A DNA stretch of 64,000 nt from RHKX01 sp041393495 (GCA_041393495.1 JAWKKA010000008.1:72182-136181); one strand, 5' to 3'; shown: positions 16,516 to 25,722, numbered from the stretch's first letter. A program made the numbers and translations. Notes: generated from the sequence alone by a model not told the origin.

Positions 16516-18633
16516 TCAGCTCGCGGCGCCGGGGTCGATCCGGACGACCTGGTCGCCGTCCCCGGTCGTCACCCAGACCTGGCGGGAGCCGACCGCGACC
16601 CCCTCCGGCGAGCCCGGGACCTCGACGCTCTGCACGGAGTTGTCATCGGCGGGGTCGATCGCCTGGACGGAGCCATTGCCGTTGGCGACCCAGACGCGCC
16701 CGAAGCCGTAGGCGAGCAGGCGGGGCTTGCCGCCGACGTCGATCTCGTCCTGCTCGTTGCCGTCCATGCCGAGGCGGACGACGTTGTGGTCATCGGTGTT
16801 CGCCACCCAGACCGATCCGGCGCCGATGACGACGCCCTTGGGGTTGCTGCCGAGCGGGAAGTCCTGCTGGAGCGAGGTGTCGCCGGCGTCGACTCTGAGC
16901 AGGATCGCGTTGTCGCGATCGACGACCCAGACGCTGCCGCCGCCGGTCGCGACCTCGGCCGGGAATGCGGCGGCATCGAGCGGAATCGGATCGGCGACCG
17001 CGCCGCTCGTCGGGTCGATCTTCGACAGCGCCACCGACTCCGAGTCGGCGGTCCAGACCGCTTCGCCGTCCGCCGTGATCCCGATCGGCCCCTGGCCGAC
17101 CCCGATCGTCTCCGTCGGGCCGCCGTCGAGCGGCGCCTTGACGACGGCGTCGGCCGTCGGCGCCGTCGCCCAGGCGGAGCCGTCGGAGATGACGACGCTC
17201 TGCCCCGGCCCGGGCAGCTTCGTCTCGCCGGCGACCTTGGCGGAGTCCTCGTCGATGAACTGGACCGCCTCGCCCTCCCGCGCCGCGACCGCGATCGTCC
17301 CGTCGGACGCGGCGATCGCGACCGGCCAGCCGGCGACGTCGATCGGCGCGCCGGCGAGCTTCGGCTTCGCGAAGCCGCCCGTGGCGGTCTCGCCGTCGTC
17401 GCCACCACCGAGCGCGACGACGGCGGCGACCGCGATCGCGGCGAGGATCGCGGCCGCTGCTCCGATCCGGCCCCAGCGCGGCCCGGCCGGGGCGCCGGCC
17501 CGCGGCGCCCCGGCGGTCGCAACGGTGGCGGCCGGCGCGGTCGCGTGCCGGCCGGAGGCCTCGTCTGTCGCGGTCAGCTCGCCCGCCCCCACGGGCTCGG
17601 TCGGCGCCGCGGCGGGCTCGGTCGGCGCCGCGGCGGGCTCGGTCGGCGCCGCGGGTGCAGCGGCGACGGCTGCCCCCGGCGCTGCGGCGGACTCGACCGT
17701 GGTGTCGATCGCGGGGGCTTCGGGCTCCCCGGTCTCCGGCGCCGCCCTGCCGGTGGCGACGCTGCGCTCGGCCGAGCGCAGGACCTCGTGGCCCTCGATC
17801 GCCGCCGCGGCGGCGCGGGCGAGGTCGCCGGCCGAGGGATAGCGGTCAGCGGGCTCCTTGGCGAGCGCGCGGGCAACCACCTCGTCGAGAGCCCCGGCGA
17901 TCCCGGAATCGCCGGGGAGCCAGGGCGGCTCGTCCTGCAGGTGCGCGTAGATCTTCGCGACGTTCTCCTCGCGGTCGGCGAACGGCGCCCGTCCGGCGAT
18001 CGCCTCGTAAGCGACGCAGCCGAGCGCGTAGACGTCGGTGCGCGCGTCGACGCGGCCGCCGCGGATCTGCTCGGGCGCGACGTAGTCGAGGGTGCCGACG
18101 AACGCTCCGGTCCGGGTCAGGGCGCCGGCCTCGCCGGCCTGATCGAAGCGCTTGGCGAGGCCGAAGTCGGTCAGGTAGGCGTGGTCGCCGCGGTCGGTCT
18201 CGACGAGGATGTTGCCGGGCTTGATGTCACGGTGGACGAGGCCGCGCGAGTGGGCCACGTCGAGCGCCGAGGCGACCTGGCCGATGATCGCGACCGCGCG
18301 ATCGGGCGGCAGCGGGCCGCCGGCGATCAGGAGCTTCCGCAGGTCGGGCCCGTCGATCAGGTCCATCGTCACGAACAGCAGCCCCTCCTCCTCGCCGGCG
18401 TGGTGAATCGGGACGACGTTGGGGTGGCGGAGCGAAACCGCGATCCGCGACTCGGAGCGGAACCGCTCCCGGAAGGCGTCGTCGGCGGCGAGGTCGGCGG
18501 CGATCACCTTCAGCGCGACGACGTGGTCGAGCGCCAGGTGGGTGGCGCGATAGACCGTCCCCATCCCGCCGCGGCCGGCGACCCCCTCGATCCGATGGCC
18601 GGCGAATGTCGCTCCCCGGGTCAGGTCCGGCAT
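16516..18633 (-). CDS. PknB-like Ser/Thr kinase with extracellular beta-propeller
   Basis: A 705-residue receptor-like kinase. The N-terminal kinase domain (about 1-275) has the glycine loop GVAGRGGMGTVYRA, the catalytic lysine in VALKVI, HRDIKPGN and DFGLAK, followed by an APE motif, so it should be active. A Pro/Ala/Glu-rich linker follows, including three APTEPAA repeats encoded by a 21-bp tandem repeat. Then comes one membrane helix (about 388-408). The outside part is an NHL/YVTN-like propeller with repeated VWVAN or VWTAD blades, which may bind a ligand or cell-wall material. The ATG is preceded by a TATAAC box six bases away, so it is probably leaderless. Confidence 0.92.
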   Translation of the reverse strand: MPDLTRGATFAGHRIEGVAGRGGMGTVYRATHLALDHVVALKVIAADLAADDAFRERFRSESRIAVSLRHPNVVPIHHAGEEEGLLFVTMDLIDGPDLRKLLIAGGPLPPDRAVAIIGQVASALDVAHSRGLVHRDIKPGNILVETDRGDHAYLTDFGLAKRFDQAGEAGALTRTGAFVGTLDYVAPEQIRGGRVDARTDVYALGCVAYEAIAGRAPFADREENVAKIYAHLQDEPPWLPGDSGIAGALDEVVARALAKEPADRYPSAGDLARAAAAAIEGHEVLRSAERSVATGRAAPETGEPEAPAIDTTVESAAAPGAAVAAAPAAPTEPAAAPTEPAAAPTEPVGAGELTATDEASGRHATAPAATVATAGAPRAGAPAGPRWGRIGAAAAILAAIAVAAVVALGGGDDGETATGGFAKPKLAGAPIDVAGWPVAIAASDGTIAVAAREGEAVQFIDEDSAKVAGETKLPGPGQSVVISDGSAWATAPTADAVVKAPLDGGPTETIGVGQGPIGITADGEAVWTADSESVALSKIDPTSGAVADPIPLDAAAFPAEVATGGGSVWVVDRDNAILLRVDAGDTSLQQDFPLGSNPKGVVIGAGSVWVANTDDHNVVRLGMDGNEQDEIDVGGKPRLLAYGFGRVWVANGNGSVQAIDPADDNSVQSVEVPGSPEGVAVGSRQVWVTTGDGDQVVRIDPGAAS
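17593..17655 (-). repeat. Three tandem 21-bp repeats inside the kinase gene
   Basis: Period-21 repeats encode the APTEPAA units of the kinase linker. The length is a multiple of three, so copy-number change would lengthen the linker without breaking the frame. Confidence 0.85.
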
Positions 18634-18639
18634 GGAGTG

Positions 18640-18645
18640 GTTATA
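18640..18645 (-). promoter_or_regulatory. -10 box (TATAAC) of the kinase gene
   Basis: TATAAC ends six bases before the ATG at 18633. Confidence 0.5.
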
Positions 18646-18675
18646 CCCCCGACGCCGATGTCCGGGAAGCCGTCG

Positions 18676-19743
18676 TCAGGCCGCGGCGGCGGCGCCGACG
18701 ATCGCGGCGAGAGCCTCGATCGTGTGTTTCCGTTGGCCGGCGTCGAGGTGGACGGGCGAGCAGATCAGCCGATCGATCCCGACCGCTGTGAAGCGCTCGA
18801 TCCGCTCGGCGACATCGGCCTCGCCGCCGACCAGCGAGGTCGCGTCGACGAGCTCGTCGGGGATCGCCTCGAAAGCCTCGTCGCGCTTGCCGTCGAGAAA
18901 CAGCGACTGGACGCGCAGCGCCTCCTCCTCGAAGCCGAACCGGCAGGCGAGGTCGACGTAGAAGTTGGTCTCGCGGCTGCCCATCCCGCCGAGATAGAGG
19001 AGCAGCCCGGTGCGGACGACGTTCCGCGCAACCTCGAGATCGCCGTCGATCGCGACCTGGATCGCCGGGCTGACCTCGAGGTCGGAACGCTGCCGGCCGC
19101 CCTTGGCGAAGCCGGCGGCGAGGTGCTCGCCCCAGGTTTCCTCGAAGGCGTCGGGGCTGAAGAAGATCGGGATCCAGCCGTCGCAGATCTCGGCCGCCAT
19201 CTCGACCGACTTGCGGCCGATCGCGCCGACGAAGATCGGGATCTCGTCGCGGAGCGGGTGGAAGTTGAGCTTCAGGGCCTTGCCCTGGCCAGTGCCGCCG
19301 GACATCGGCAGCTCGTAGTGGGCGCCGTGGTGCTCGAGCGGGCCGGTGCGGGCGATGATCTCGCGGACGACCTCGATGTACTCGCGGGTCCGTCCCCATG
19401 GCTTCGCGTAGGGGACGCCGTACCAGCCCTCCGAGACCTGCGGGCCCGACGGCCCGAAGCCGAACATGAAACGGCCGCCGGAGAGGGCGTCGAGCGTCGC
19501 CCCGGCCATCGCCGCGGCCGCCGGCGGCCGGGCCGGCACCTGCATGATCGCGGCGCCGAGCTTGATCGTCTCGGTCTGCGCGGCGAGCCAGCCGAGCACC
19601 GAGACGACGTCGGAGCCATAGCTCTCGGCGACCCAGACCGACTCGAACCCGTTCGCCTCGGCGGTGCGGACGAGATCGACGGCCTCCCGGCCCTGCGGAC
19701 CGATGCCCCAGTAGCCCAGGTTGATGCCCAGCTTCGGCGCCAT
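18676..19743 (-). CDS. LLM-class (probably F420-dependent) oxidoreductase
   Basis: A 355-residue flavin/F420-type TIM-barrel enzyme of the luciferase-like monooxygenase superfamily. The beginning, MAPKLGINLGYWGIG, and the segments ESVWVAESYGSDVVSVLGWL (about 35-54) and FGPSGPQVSEGWYG (about 98-111) match actinobacterial F420-dependent members. Substrate is unknown. Start is ATG 19743: a TACGCT -10 box lies eight bases upstream, and the longer open frame reaching 20127 is a shadow of the divergent cupin gene. It ends about 40 bases from the kinase start and may share regulation with it. Confidence 0.88.
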   Translation of the reverse strand: MAPKLGINLGYWGIGPQGREAVDLVRTAEANGFESVWVAESYGSDVVSVLGWLAAQTETIKLGAAIMQVPARPPAAAAMAGATLDALSGGRFMFGFGPSGPQVSEGWYGVPYAKPWGRTREYIEVVREIIARTGPLEHHGAHYELPMSGGTGQGKALKLNFHPLRDEIPIFVGAIGRKSVEMAAEICDGWIPIFFSPDAFEETWGEHLAAGFAKGGRQRSDLEVSPAIQVAIDGDLEVARNVVRTGLLLYLGGMGSRETNFYVDLACRFGFEEEALRVQSLFLDGKRDEAFEAIPDELVDATSLVGGEADVAERIERFTAVGIDRLICSPVHLDAGQRKHTIEALAAIVGAAAAA

Positions 19744-19751
19744 CGCGCCGC

Positions 19752-19757
19752 AGCGTA
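19752..19757 (-). promoter_or_regulatory. -10 box (TACGCT) of the LLM gene
   Basis: TACGCT ends eight bases before the ATG at 19743, which fixes that start. Confidence 0.5.
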
Positions 19758-19827
19758 TTCGGATTGCGACCGACATGTGATTCGTGCAATCGTTGGTCGC
19801 ACACGAGCCGATCGGAGGGAAGGGCCC

Positions 19828-20226
19828 ATGAGCGACTACACGATCAGCACCCGCGAGGACGCGCGCGACTACATGGAGGGGTACGAGGGGTTCGGGGAGA
19901 TGCTCTCCCACACCGACTCGCTCGACGCCGAGCAGGTCGCCCTGACCTGGCGGCGGATGCCGCCCGGGACCGGGGGCCGAGGCAGCTACGGCCACCGCCA
20001 CCGCACCCAGGAGGAGATCTGCCTCGTCACCGCCGGGACGGTCACGTTCAAGGTCGGCGACGACGTCTTCGCCGCCGGCCCGGGGACGGCGGTGCGGATC
20101 GCGCCGCCGGCGCTGCGCTCGATCCACAACGACGGCGACGACGACGCCGAGATCGTCCTCTGCTCGGTCCGGGTCGAGGACCCTGAGAGCGAGGTCGTCA
20201 CCGAGGACGGCTTCTGGCCCGACTGA
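19828..20226 (+). CDS. Cupin-domain protein
   Basis: A 132-residue single-domain cupin. Metal-binding motif 1 (GHRHRTQEEICLVTAG, about residues 54-69) has two histidines and a glutamate, and motif 2 (PPALRSIHND) supplies the third histidine. The fold usually binds a transition metal and may be an isomerase, dioxygenase or sensor; nothing here picks one. An AGGGA ribosome site lies just upstream of the ATG. A strong hairpin follows the stop. It is divergent from the LLM oxidoreductase. Confidence 0.85.
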   Translation: MSDYTISTREDARDYMEGYEGFGEMLSHTDSLDAEQVALTWRRMPPGTGGRGSYGHRHRTQEEICLVTAGTVTFKVGDDVFAAGPGTAVRIAPPALRSIHNDGDDDAEIVLCSVRVEDPESEVVTEDGFWPD

Positions 20227-20228
20227 GC

Positions 20229-20252
20229 GGCGCCGACAGCCCCGTCGGCGCC
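20229..20252 (+). terminator. Hairpin terminator after the cupin gene
   Basis: A perfect 9-bp inverted repeat (GGCGCCGAC and GTCGGCGCC) with a 6-base loop starts three bases after the cupin stop. There is no U-tract, as is common in high-GC actinobacteria. Confidence 0.65.
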
Positions 20253-20270
20253 TCGTTCATCCTGTAGGCG

Positions 20271-22691
20271 ATGGCGAGCGAGGCGCAGACGGAGGTGCTC
20301 GGGCTCAGCGACGCGGAGGCGGCGGACCGCCTCCGCCGGCTCGGGCCGCCTCGAGACGAGACGAGCCGGTCGGTTCGGTCGATCGTGCTCGCGAACGTGC
20401 TGACGCTGTTCAACGCGATCATCCTCGTCTTCTTCGTCCTCATCCTCAGCCAGGGGCTCTGGGCGGACGCGCTGTTCGGCGTGATCGCGATCATCAACTC
20501 GGCGATCGGGATCCGCCAGGAGATCAAGGCGAAGGAGACGCTCGACAACCTGGCGCTGCTCGTCGCCCCGCGAGCCGAGGTGATCCGCGAGGGCCGCGGC
20601 GTCGAGCTCCGCGCCGACGAGATCGTTCCCGGCGACGTGATCAGGGTCGAGCCGGGCGACCAGCTCGTCGCCGACGGCGAGGTGACCGACTCGCGCGGCC
20701 TCACCCTCGACGAGTCGCTGCTGACCGGCGAGTCGGACGGGATCGGCAAGCACCGCGGCGACCGGCTGCTGTCCGGCTCGTTCGCCACCTCCGGCTCCGG
20801 CCACTACGAGGTCGATGCCGTCCGCGACGACTCCCATGCGGCGAAGATCGCCGGCCAGGCGAAGGAGTTCCGCCATCCTCCCTCGCCCCTGCAGCTCGAG
20901 GTCAACCGGATCCTCTGGGCGACCGCGATCCTGCTCGTGCCGATGGCGGTCCTGATGCTGGCCGGGTTCGTCGTCCGCGGCGTCGACTTCACCGAGGCCG
21001 CCCAGACCGCCACCGCCGGGCTGGTCACGCTGATCCCGGAGGGGCTCGTCCTGCTGATGAGCGTCACGCTCGCGGTCGCCGCCGTCCGGCTCGCGCGGAT
21101 GGACACGCTCGTCCAGCAGATCAGCGCGACCGAGGCGCTCGCCGCCGTCGACACGGTCTGCATCGACAAGACCGGCACCCTGACCGACGGCACGCTCGAG
21201 CTGGTCGACGTCGTCAGCCCCGACCCCGAGGGCCCCGCGGCCGCCGAGCGCGCGCTCGGGCTCTTCGCCGCCTCGGCCGGCGAGCGCAACCGGACGCTGG
21301 AGACGATCGCCGAGGCGTTCCCCGCGAGCGCCGTCGGGGTCAGCGACGAGGTGCCGTTCTCCTCGCGCTGGAAGTGGAGCGGGCTGACCCTGAACGGGGA
21401 GGGCCGCACCCGCAGCTACGTCGTCGGCGCCCCCGACGTCCTCGTCGGCTCCGGCGCGATGGCGCTGCCCGCGGCGCTTCAGCGGCGGCTCGAGGCCGAG
21501 GCGGGCCGCGGCCGTCGCGTCGTCGCCTTCGGCGAGGCGGTCGGCGCCCTCCCCGCCGACCCCGGCGCCGAGCCGCCGCCGCCGCTCGAGCCGCGCGCCC
21601 TCGTCGTCCTCGAGGAGACGCTGCGCTCCGACGCCGCCGACACGGTCGACTTCCTGCGCGAGCAGGAGGTCGACCTGAAGCTGATCTCCGGTGACGCCCG
21701 CCAGACCGTCACCGCCGTCGCCCACGCCCTCGGCGTCGATCGCGACGCCGGCGTCATCGACGGCGCCGCGCTCCCCGAGGACCCGGCCGGGCTCACCGCC
21801 GCCGCCGAGCGGAATTCGATCTTCTGCAGGATCACCCCCGACCAGAAGAAGGCCCTCGTGGGAGCGCTCTCGGAGGCGGGAAGATTCACCGCGATGATCG
21901 GCGACGGCGTCAACGACGTGCCCGCGCTCAAGCAGGCCCGGCTCGCGGTGGCGATGGGCTCGGGCAGCCAGATCACCAAGGGCATCGCCGACATCGTCCT
22001 GCTCCGCGACCAGTTCGCGATGCTCCCGCGCGCGGTCGCCGAGGGCCGGCGGATCGCCCGCAACATCCACCGGCTCGGCCGGCTCTATCTGACCAAGACC
22101 GTGTACGCGGGCGTGCTGATCGTCGCCGCGGCGCTGATCGGCTTCACGTTCCCGTTCCTGCCCCGCCAGCTCACCGTCGCGGCGCTGCTGACGATCGGCA
22201 TCCCGTCGTTCGTGCTCGCGCTCGCGCCGAGCGAGGGCCCGCTCTACCGCGGCCGGCTGCTCCGCGCGCTCGCCGCCTTCGCGGTCCCGGCCGGGGTCGG
22301 CATCGGGGTCGGCTCGCTGCTCTCCTACGGGCTCGTGGACGGGATCTTCGGCGGGACCCTGAACGAGGGCCGGACCGCGGCGACGACGACCCTGATCGTG
22401 CTCGGCCTCGCCTTCATCCTCCTGCTCGAGCGCGGCCCCGGCCGTGAGCACATCGCGATCCAGGGCTACATGCTGGCGATGGTCACCGCGCTCGGCGGGC
22501 TCTACGCGGCGATCTTGGCGTTCGAGCCCGCCCGGGTCTTCTTCGACCTCGAGCTGCTCAGCGCCGGGCAGTGGTTCGTCTGCATGATCTCGGTCGCGGC
22601 CGGACTCGTCGTCGCCAGCGCGCTCTGGCGCCTCCCCTACGTCCAGCGGCTCGAGCTCGATCCCGCCGAGCAGCCCACCGGGGCGCTCTGA
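20271..22691 (+). CDS. CtpE-like cation-translocating P-type ATPase
   Basis: An 806-residue P-type ATPase with ten or so membrane helices. It has the actuator motif LTGES (about residue 150), the phosphorylated aspartate in CIDKTGTLTDG (about 300) and the hinge GDGVNDVPALKQA (about 545). The membrane site reads IPEGL instead of the CPC or CPx of heavy-metal pumps, which points to a Ca2+-type substrate. Mycobacterial CtpE, the closest type I recognise, is reported to import Ca2+. The direction and ion here are inference. It has no regulatory metal-binding N-terminal domain. Its TGA overlaps the ATG of the pyruvate kinase gene by one base (TGATG). Confidence 0.88.
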   Translation: MASEAQTEVLGLSDAEAADRLRRLGPPRDETSRSVRSIVLANVLTLFNAIILVFFVLILSQGLWADALFGVIAIINSAIGIRQEIKAKETLDNLALLVAPRAEVIREGRGVELRADEIVPGDVIRVEPGDQLVADGEVTDSRGLTLDESLLTGESDGIGKHRGDRLLSGSFATSGSGHYEVDAVRDDSHAAKIAGQAKEFRHPPSPLQLEVNRILWATAILLVPMAVLMLAGFVVRGVDFTEAAQTATAGLVTLIPEGLVLLMSVTLAVAAVRLARMDTLVQQISATEALAAVDTVCIDKTGTLTDGTLELVDVVSPDPEGPAAAERALGLFAASAGERNRTLETIAEAFPASAVGVSDEVPFSSRWKWSGLTLNGEGRTRSYVVGAPDVLVGSGAMALPAALQRRLEAEAGRGRRVVAFGEAVGALPADPGAEPPPPLEPRALVVLEETLRSDAADTVDFLREQEVDLKLISGDARQTVTAVAHALGVDRDAGVIDGAALPEDPAGLTAAAERNSIFCRITPDQKKALVGALSEAGRFTAMIGDGVNDVPALKQARLAVAMGSGSQITKGIADIVLLRDQFAMLPRAVAEGRRIARNIHRLGRLYLTKTVYAGVLIVAAALIGFTFPFLPRQLTVAALLTIGIPSFVLALAPSEGPLYRGRLLRALAAFAVPAGVGIGVGSLLSYGLVDGIFGGTLNEGRTAATTTLIVLGLAFILLLERGPGREHIAIQGYMLAMVTALGGLYAAILAFEPARVFFDLELLSAGQWFVCMISVAAGLVVASALWRLPYVQRLELDPAEQPTGAL

Positions 22692-24115
22692 TGGCCGACC
22701 ACCGCCGCACGAAGATCGTCGCGACGATCGGTCCCTCCTCGCGCTCGCCGAAGATCCTCGAGCGCCTGATCTCGGCCGGCGCCGACGTCTTCCGGCTCAA
22801 CTTCTCGCACGGCGACGAGGCCAGCCACGCCGAGAACGTCGCCCGGATCCGCGCCGCCGCCGTGCTGATGGGCAAGTGGGTCGCGATCCTCGGCGACCTG
22901 CCCGGTCCGAAGCTCCGCCTCGACGAGGTCGCCAACGGATTCGCGCAGATCGAGACCGGACGCGAGCTGATCCTGACGACGGATGCCACGGTCGGCTCGG
23001 CCGAGCTCCTGTCGGTCGGCTGGGACGGCCTCAGCGACGCGGTCGGCGAGGGCGATCCGATCTATCTCGCCGATGGCCGGGTCCGGCTCCGCGCCCTCGA
23101 GGTCGAAAGGGACGGGATCCGCTGCCTGGTCGAGGCGGGCGGCCGCGTCGCCTCCCACCAGGGCGTCAACCTGCCGGGCAGCGGCTCCGGGATGCCGGCC
23201 GCCGGCGCCGCCGATGTGGGCTGGATCGACTTCGCCGTCGACCATGAGATCGATCTGCTCGCGGTCTCGTTCGTCCGCTCCGCCGCCGACCTCGAGCCGA
23301 TCGCCGAGCGGCTCGCCGAGCGTCACTCCGACATCCCGCTGATCGCGAAGATCGAGAAGCCGCAGGCGGCCGAGCAGGCCGAGGCGATCATCGACGCGGC
23401 ACAGAGCGGGATCATGGTCGCCCGCGGCGACCTCGGGATCGAGCTGCCGATCGAGGCGGTGCCGGCGACCCAGAAGCGGCTGATCCGGCTCGCCGGCAGC
23501 CGCTCGAAGCCGGTGATCACGGCGACGCAGATGCTCGCCTCGATGGTGACGAGCGACCGGCCGACCCGAGCCGAGGTCACAGACGTCGCCAACGCGATCT
23601 ACGACGGCACCGACGCGGTGATGCTCTCCGAGGAGACGGCGATCGGCGACCACCCCGTCGAGGCAGTCGCGGTCATGGACCGGGTCGCGCGGGAGACCGA
23701 GCAGGACCTCCCCTACGGAGACTGGCTGATGCACCGCGTCGAGGCCGGCGACGACGTCTCGACCTCGGTCGCCCAGGGAGCCGTCGCGTCGACCTACCGG
23801 CTCGGCCTCGCGGCGCTCGTCGTGCCGACGTCGAGCGGGCGGACGGCCCGGATCGTCTCCTCGCTTCGGCCCGAGGTGCCGATCCTGGCGATCTCGGCCC
23901 GCGCGGAGACGGTCCGCCGCCTCAACCTCCTGTTCGGCGTCCGCTGCGTGCTGCACGAGGACTGGGGCGAGCTCCGCGATCTGCTCGCCGACTGCGCGAT
24001 GATCGCCCGTCGCGAGGGGGTCGCCAAGCCCGGCGAGCTGATTGCGGTCACGGCCGGGCTGCCCGACCTGGAGCTCGGCACGAACCTGTTCGAGATCCAC
24101 CGGGTGCCCGCGTAG
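22691..24115 (+). CDS. pyk: Pyruvate kinase
   Basis: Catalyses phosphoenolpyruvate + ADP to pyruvate + ATP, the last step of glycolysis. The 474-residue protein has the standard residues: RLNFSHGD (about 35-42), GDLPGPKLR, the catalytic lysine segment IAKIEKPQA (about 217-225), VARGDLGIELP and ITATQMLASM. A C-terminal allosteric domain (about 345-474) includes the TSSGRTAR phosphate-binding loop. The ATG overlaps the upstream ATPase stop, so the two genes are translationally coupled. That link between an ion pump and glycolysis is unusual and unexplained. Confidence 0.96.
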   Translation: MADHRRTKIVATIGPSSRSPKILERLISAGADVFRLNFSHGDEASHAENVARIRAAAVLMGKWVAILGDLPGPKLRLDEVANGFAQIETGRELILTTDATVGSAELLSVGWDGLSDAVGEGDPIYLADGRVRLRALEVERDGIRCLVEAGGRVASHQGVNLPGSGSGMPAAGAADVGWIDFAVDHEIDLLAVSFVRSAADLEPIAERLAERHSDIPLIAKIEKPQAAEQAEAIIDAAQSGIMVARGDLGIELPIEAVPATQKRLIRLAGSRSKPVITATQMLASMVTSDRPTRAEVTDVANAIYDGTDAVMLSEETAIGDHPVEAVAVMDRVARETEQDLPYGDWLMHRVEAGDDVSTSVAQGAVASTYRLGLAALVVPTSSGRTARIVSSLRPEVPILAISARAETVRRLNLLFGVRCVLHEDWGELRDLLADCAMIARREGVAKPGELIAVTAGLPDLELGTNLFEIHRVPA

Positions 24116-24178
24116 GAGACGGCAGGGTCGCCGCGGTCCTCTGTCCTCTGTCCTCCGGGGTCCCCCTGCCCTCTCTCC

Positions 24179-24778
24179 CTAGCTCCGCGGATGCGCGTCG
24201 ACCCGGCGCACCCACTCGTCGAGCGGCGGGTGCTCGTCGGCTCGCAGCAGCTCGGCCAGGATCGTGTGAAAGCGGGCATCGTCCCCTGCGGGGGGGTCGA
24301 TCACCGCGAACTTGAGGAACGGGAAGAGGCAGACGTCGACGATCCCGAGACGATCACCGCCGAAGTAGGGGCGGTCGGCGAGCATGTCGACGAGCCAGCG
24401 GGTCCAGAGGCTCGCGCGTGTGCGGAGCGCGTCAGCGTCCGGCGGCTCGGGGCCGTCGAGCGCCTTCGCCGGGCCCTTCCAGACCCGGTCGAACCAGTCG
24501 ATCGTGATCAGGGCGGTGCCGCGATCGACCTCGCTCACGGGCATCAGCGGTGGGTCCGGCCACCCGGCCTCGAGCCGCTCGACGATCCGCAGGGAGCCGC
24601 GAACGACCTTGCCGCCGATTACGGCGACCGGGACGAGATGCTGCCCGCTCAGCTCGATCACCGCAGTCCGGTTGGCCTCGTCGTGATCGACCCACTCGAT
24701 CTCGACGCCTTTGTGGCCGGCAGCGAGCGCGACGCGCTCGACGTTCGTGGAGAAGGGGATCCGGTGGACGGTGATCAT
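24179..24778 (-). CDS. Glutathione S-transferase-like protein
   Basis: A 199-residue protein with a thioredoxin-like N-terminal domain (MITVHRIPFSTNVERVALAA, Ser/Thr at the catalytic position) and a helical C-terminal domain (YFGGDRLGIVDVCLFPFL, the GST N-capping region). Actinobacteria usually lack glutathione, so the thiol partner may be another compound such as mycothiol or ergothioneine, or there may be none. The ATG overlaps the stop of the crotonase gene by four bases (ATGA), so both are in one operon. It converges on pyk across 63 bases with a loose GGCAGGG/CCCTGCC inverted repeat. Confidence 0.8.
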   Translation of the reverse strand: MITVHRIPFSTNVERVALAAGHKGVEIEWVDHDEANRTAVIELSGQHLVPVAVIGGKVVRGSLRIVERLEAGWPDPPLMPVSEVDRGTALITIDWFDRVWKGPAKALDGPEPPDADALRTRASLWTRWLVDMLADRPYFGGDRLGIVDVCLFPFLKFAVIDPPAGDDARFHTILAELLRADEHPPLDEWVRRVDAHPRS

Positions 24779-25671
24779 CGTCCCAACCCATGATCGCCGA
24801 ACGGCTCGTCGCGGCCGCGAACCGCCTCCCGGAACCCCTCGGCGCCGGCGCGGCGCGCGAACTCGTAGCCCTCGGGGGTGTGGCGGGCGATCCCGTCGAA
24901 GAAGACGCTCAGCACCTGGTTGGCGTTCAGCCCCTGGCTCGCGAGCGGCGCGTTGAGCGCGAGCTTGTGCATGACGAGCTGGTTGACCGGCACCCGCGCG
25001 ATCCGGGCGAGCAGCCGCTCGAAGGCGGCGTCGAGCTCGGCCCGCGGCGCCGCCTCCGTGGCCAGCCCCCACTCGACGGCGGTCGTGCCGTCGATCGAGT
25101 CGCCGGTCAGAAGCAGCCGCCGCGCCCGCTCGAGGCCGATCCGGTGCGCCCAGAGCATCGAGGTCGGCACCCCCCAGACCCGGGCCGGCGGGTAGCCGAT
25201 CCGGACCCGGTCCTCGACGACGAGCAGATCCGCGCAGAGCGCCATGTCGGTGCCGCCGGCGACGCAGAACCCGTGCAGCTTGCAGACGACCGGCTTGTCG
25301 GAGTGGAACAGCGACATGAAGCCGCGCAGGTTTCGGGCCATCATCTGGTAGTCGAGGACCGGGTCCCAGGTCCGCTCCGGGTCGTGGTTGGCGGCGATGG
25401 TCGCCGGGTCGTCGGGGCGGCCGGACGGCTCGCCGGCACCGCCGGCGCCGAACGCCTCGGCGGCGCCGAGGTCGTAGCCGCCGCAGAAGCCGGGGCCGTT
25501 GCCGGCGAGGGCGATGACGTGGACGGCGGGGTCGAGGTTCGCCGCCTCGACCGCGGCGGCGAGCTCGACCGGCATCGCCAGCGTGATCGCGTTGCCGCGC
25601 TCGGGCCGGTCGAGGGTGATCCGGCCGATCCGGCCGTCGCGCTCGTAGGTCAGGGTCTCGGGCCCGTCCAC
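24775..25671 (-). CDS. Enoyl-CoA hydratase/isomerase (crotonase) family protein
   Basis: A 298-residue crotonase-fold enzyme acting on acyl-CoA thioesters. The substrate pocket has the oxyanion-hole segments ALAGNGPGFCGGYDL (about 55-69) and KLHGFCVAGGTDMALCADLL (about 130-149). It lacks the obvious pair of glutamates of classical hydratases, so the exact reaction is open. Start is GTG 25671, because a TACGTT -10 box ends eight bases upstream. It is divergent from the DNA polymerase gene at 25723 and is followed by the GST-like gene. Confidence 0.85.
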   Translation of the reverse strand: MDGPETLTYERDGRIGRITLDRPERGNAITLAMPVELAAAVEAANLDPAVHVIALAGNGPGFCGGYDLGAAEAFGAGGAGEPSGRPDDPATIAANHDPERTWDPVLDYQMMARNLRGFMSLFHSDKPVVCKLHGFCVAGGTDMALCADLLVVEDRVRIGYPPARVWGVPTSMLWAHRIGLERARRLLLTGDSIDGTTAVEWGLATEAAPRAELDAAFERLLARIARVPVNQLVMHKLALNAPLASQGLNANQVLSVFFDGIARHTPEGYEFARRAGAEGFREAVRGRDEPFGDHGLGR

Positions 25672-25679
25672 CGCCGGGC

Positions 25680-25685
25680 AACGTA
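25680..25685 (-). promoter_or_regulatory. -10 box (TACGTT) of the crotonase-GST operon
   Basis: TACGTT ends eight bases before GTG 25671. It lies in a 51-base divergent spacer. Confidence 0.5.
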
Positions 25686-25710
25686 CACCGCCCGCCCGGG
25701 AGCCCGCGGC

Positions 25711-25716
25711 TACCCT
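25711..25716 (+). promoter_or_regulatory. -10 box (TACCCT) of the LigD-type polymerase gene
   Basis: TACCCT ends six bases before GTG 25723. Confidence 0.5.
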
Positions 25717-25722
25717 GACCGC

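Noticed and set aside
16786..20226. A 1,146-codon open frame on the plus strand across the kinase and LLM genes
   Set aside because: It is antisense to two genes with clear domain matches; only its last 132 codons (the cupin gene) are real. Long antisense frames are normal at this GC content.
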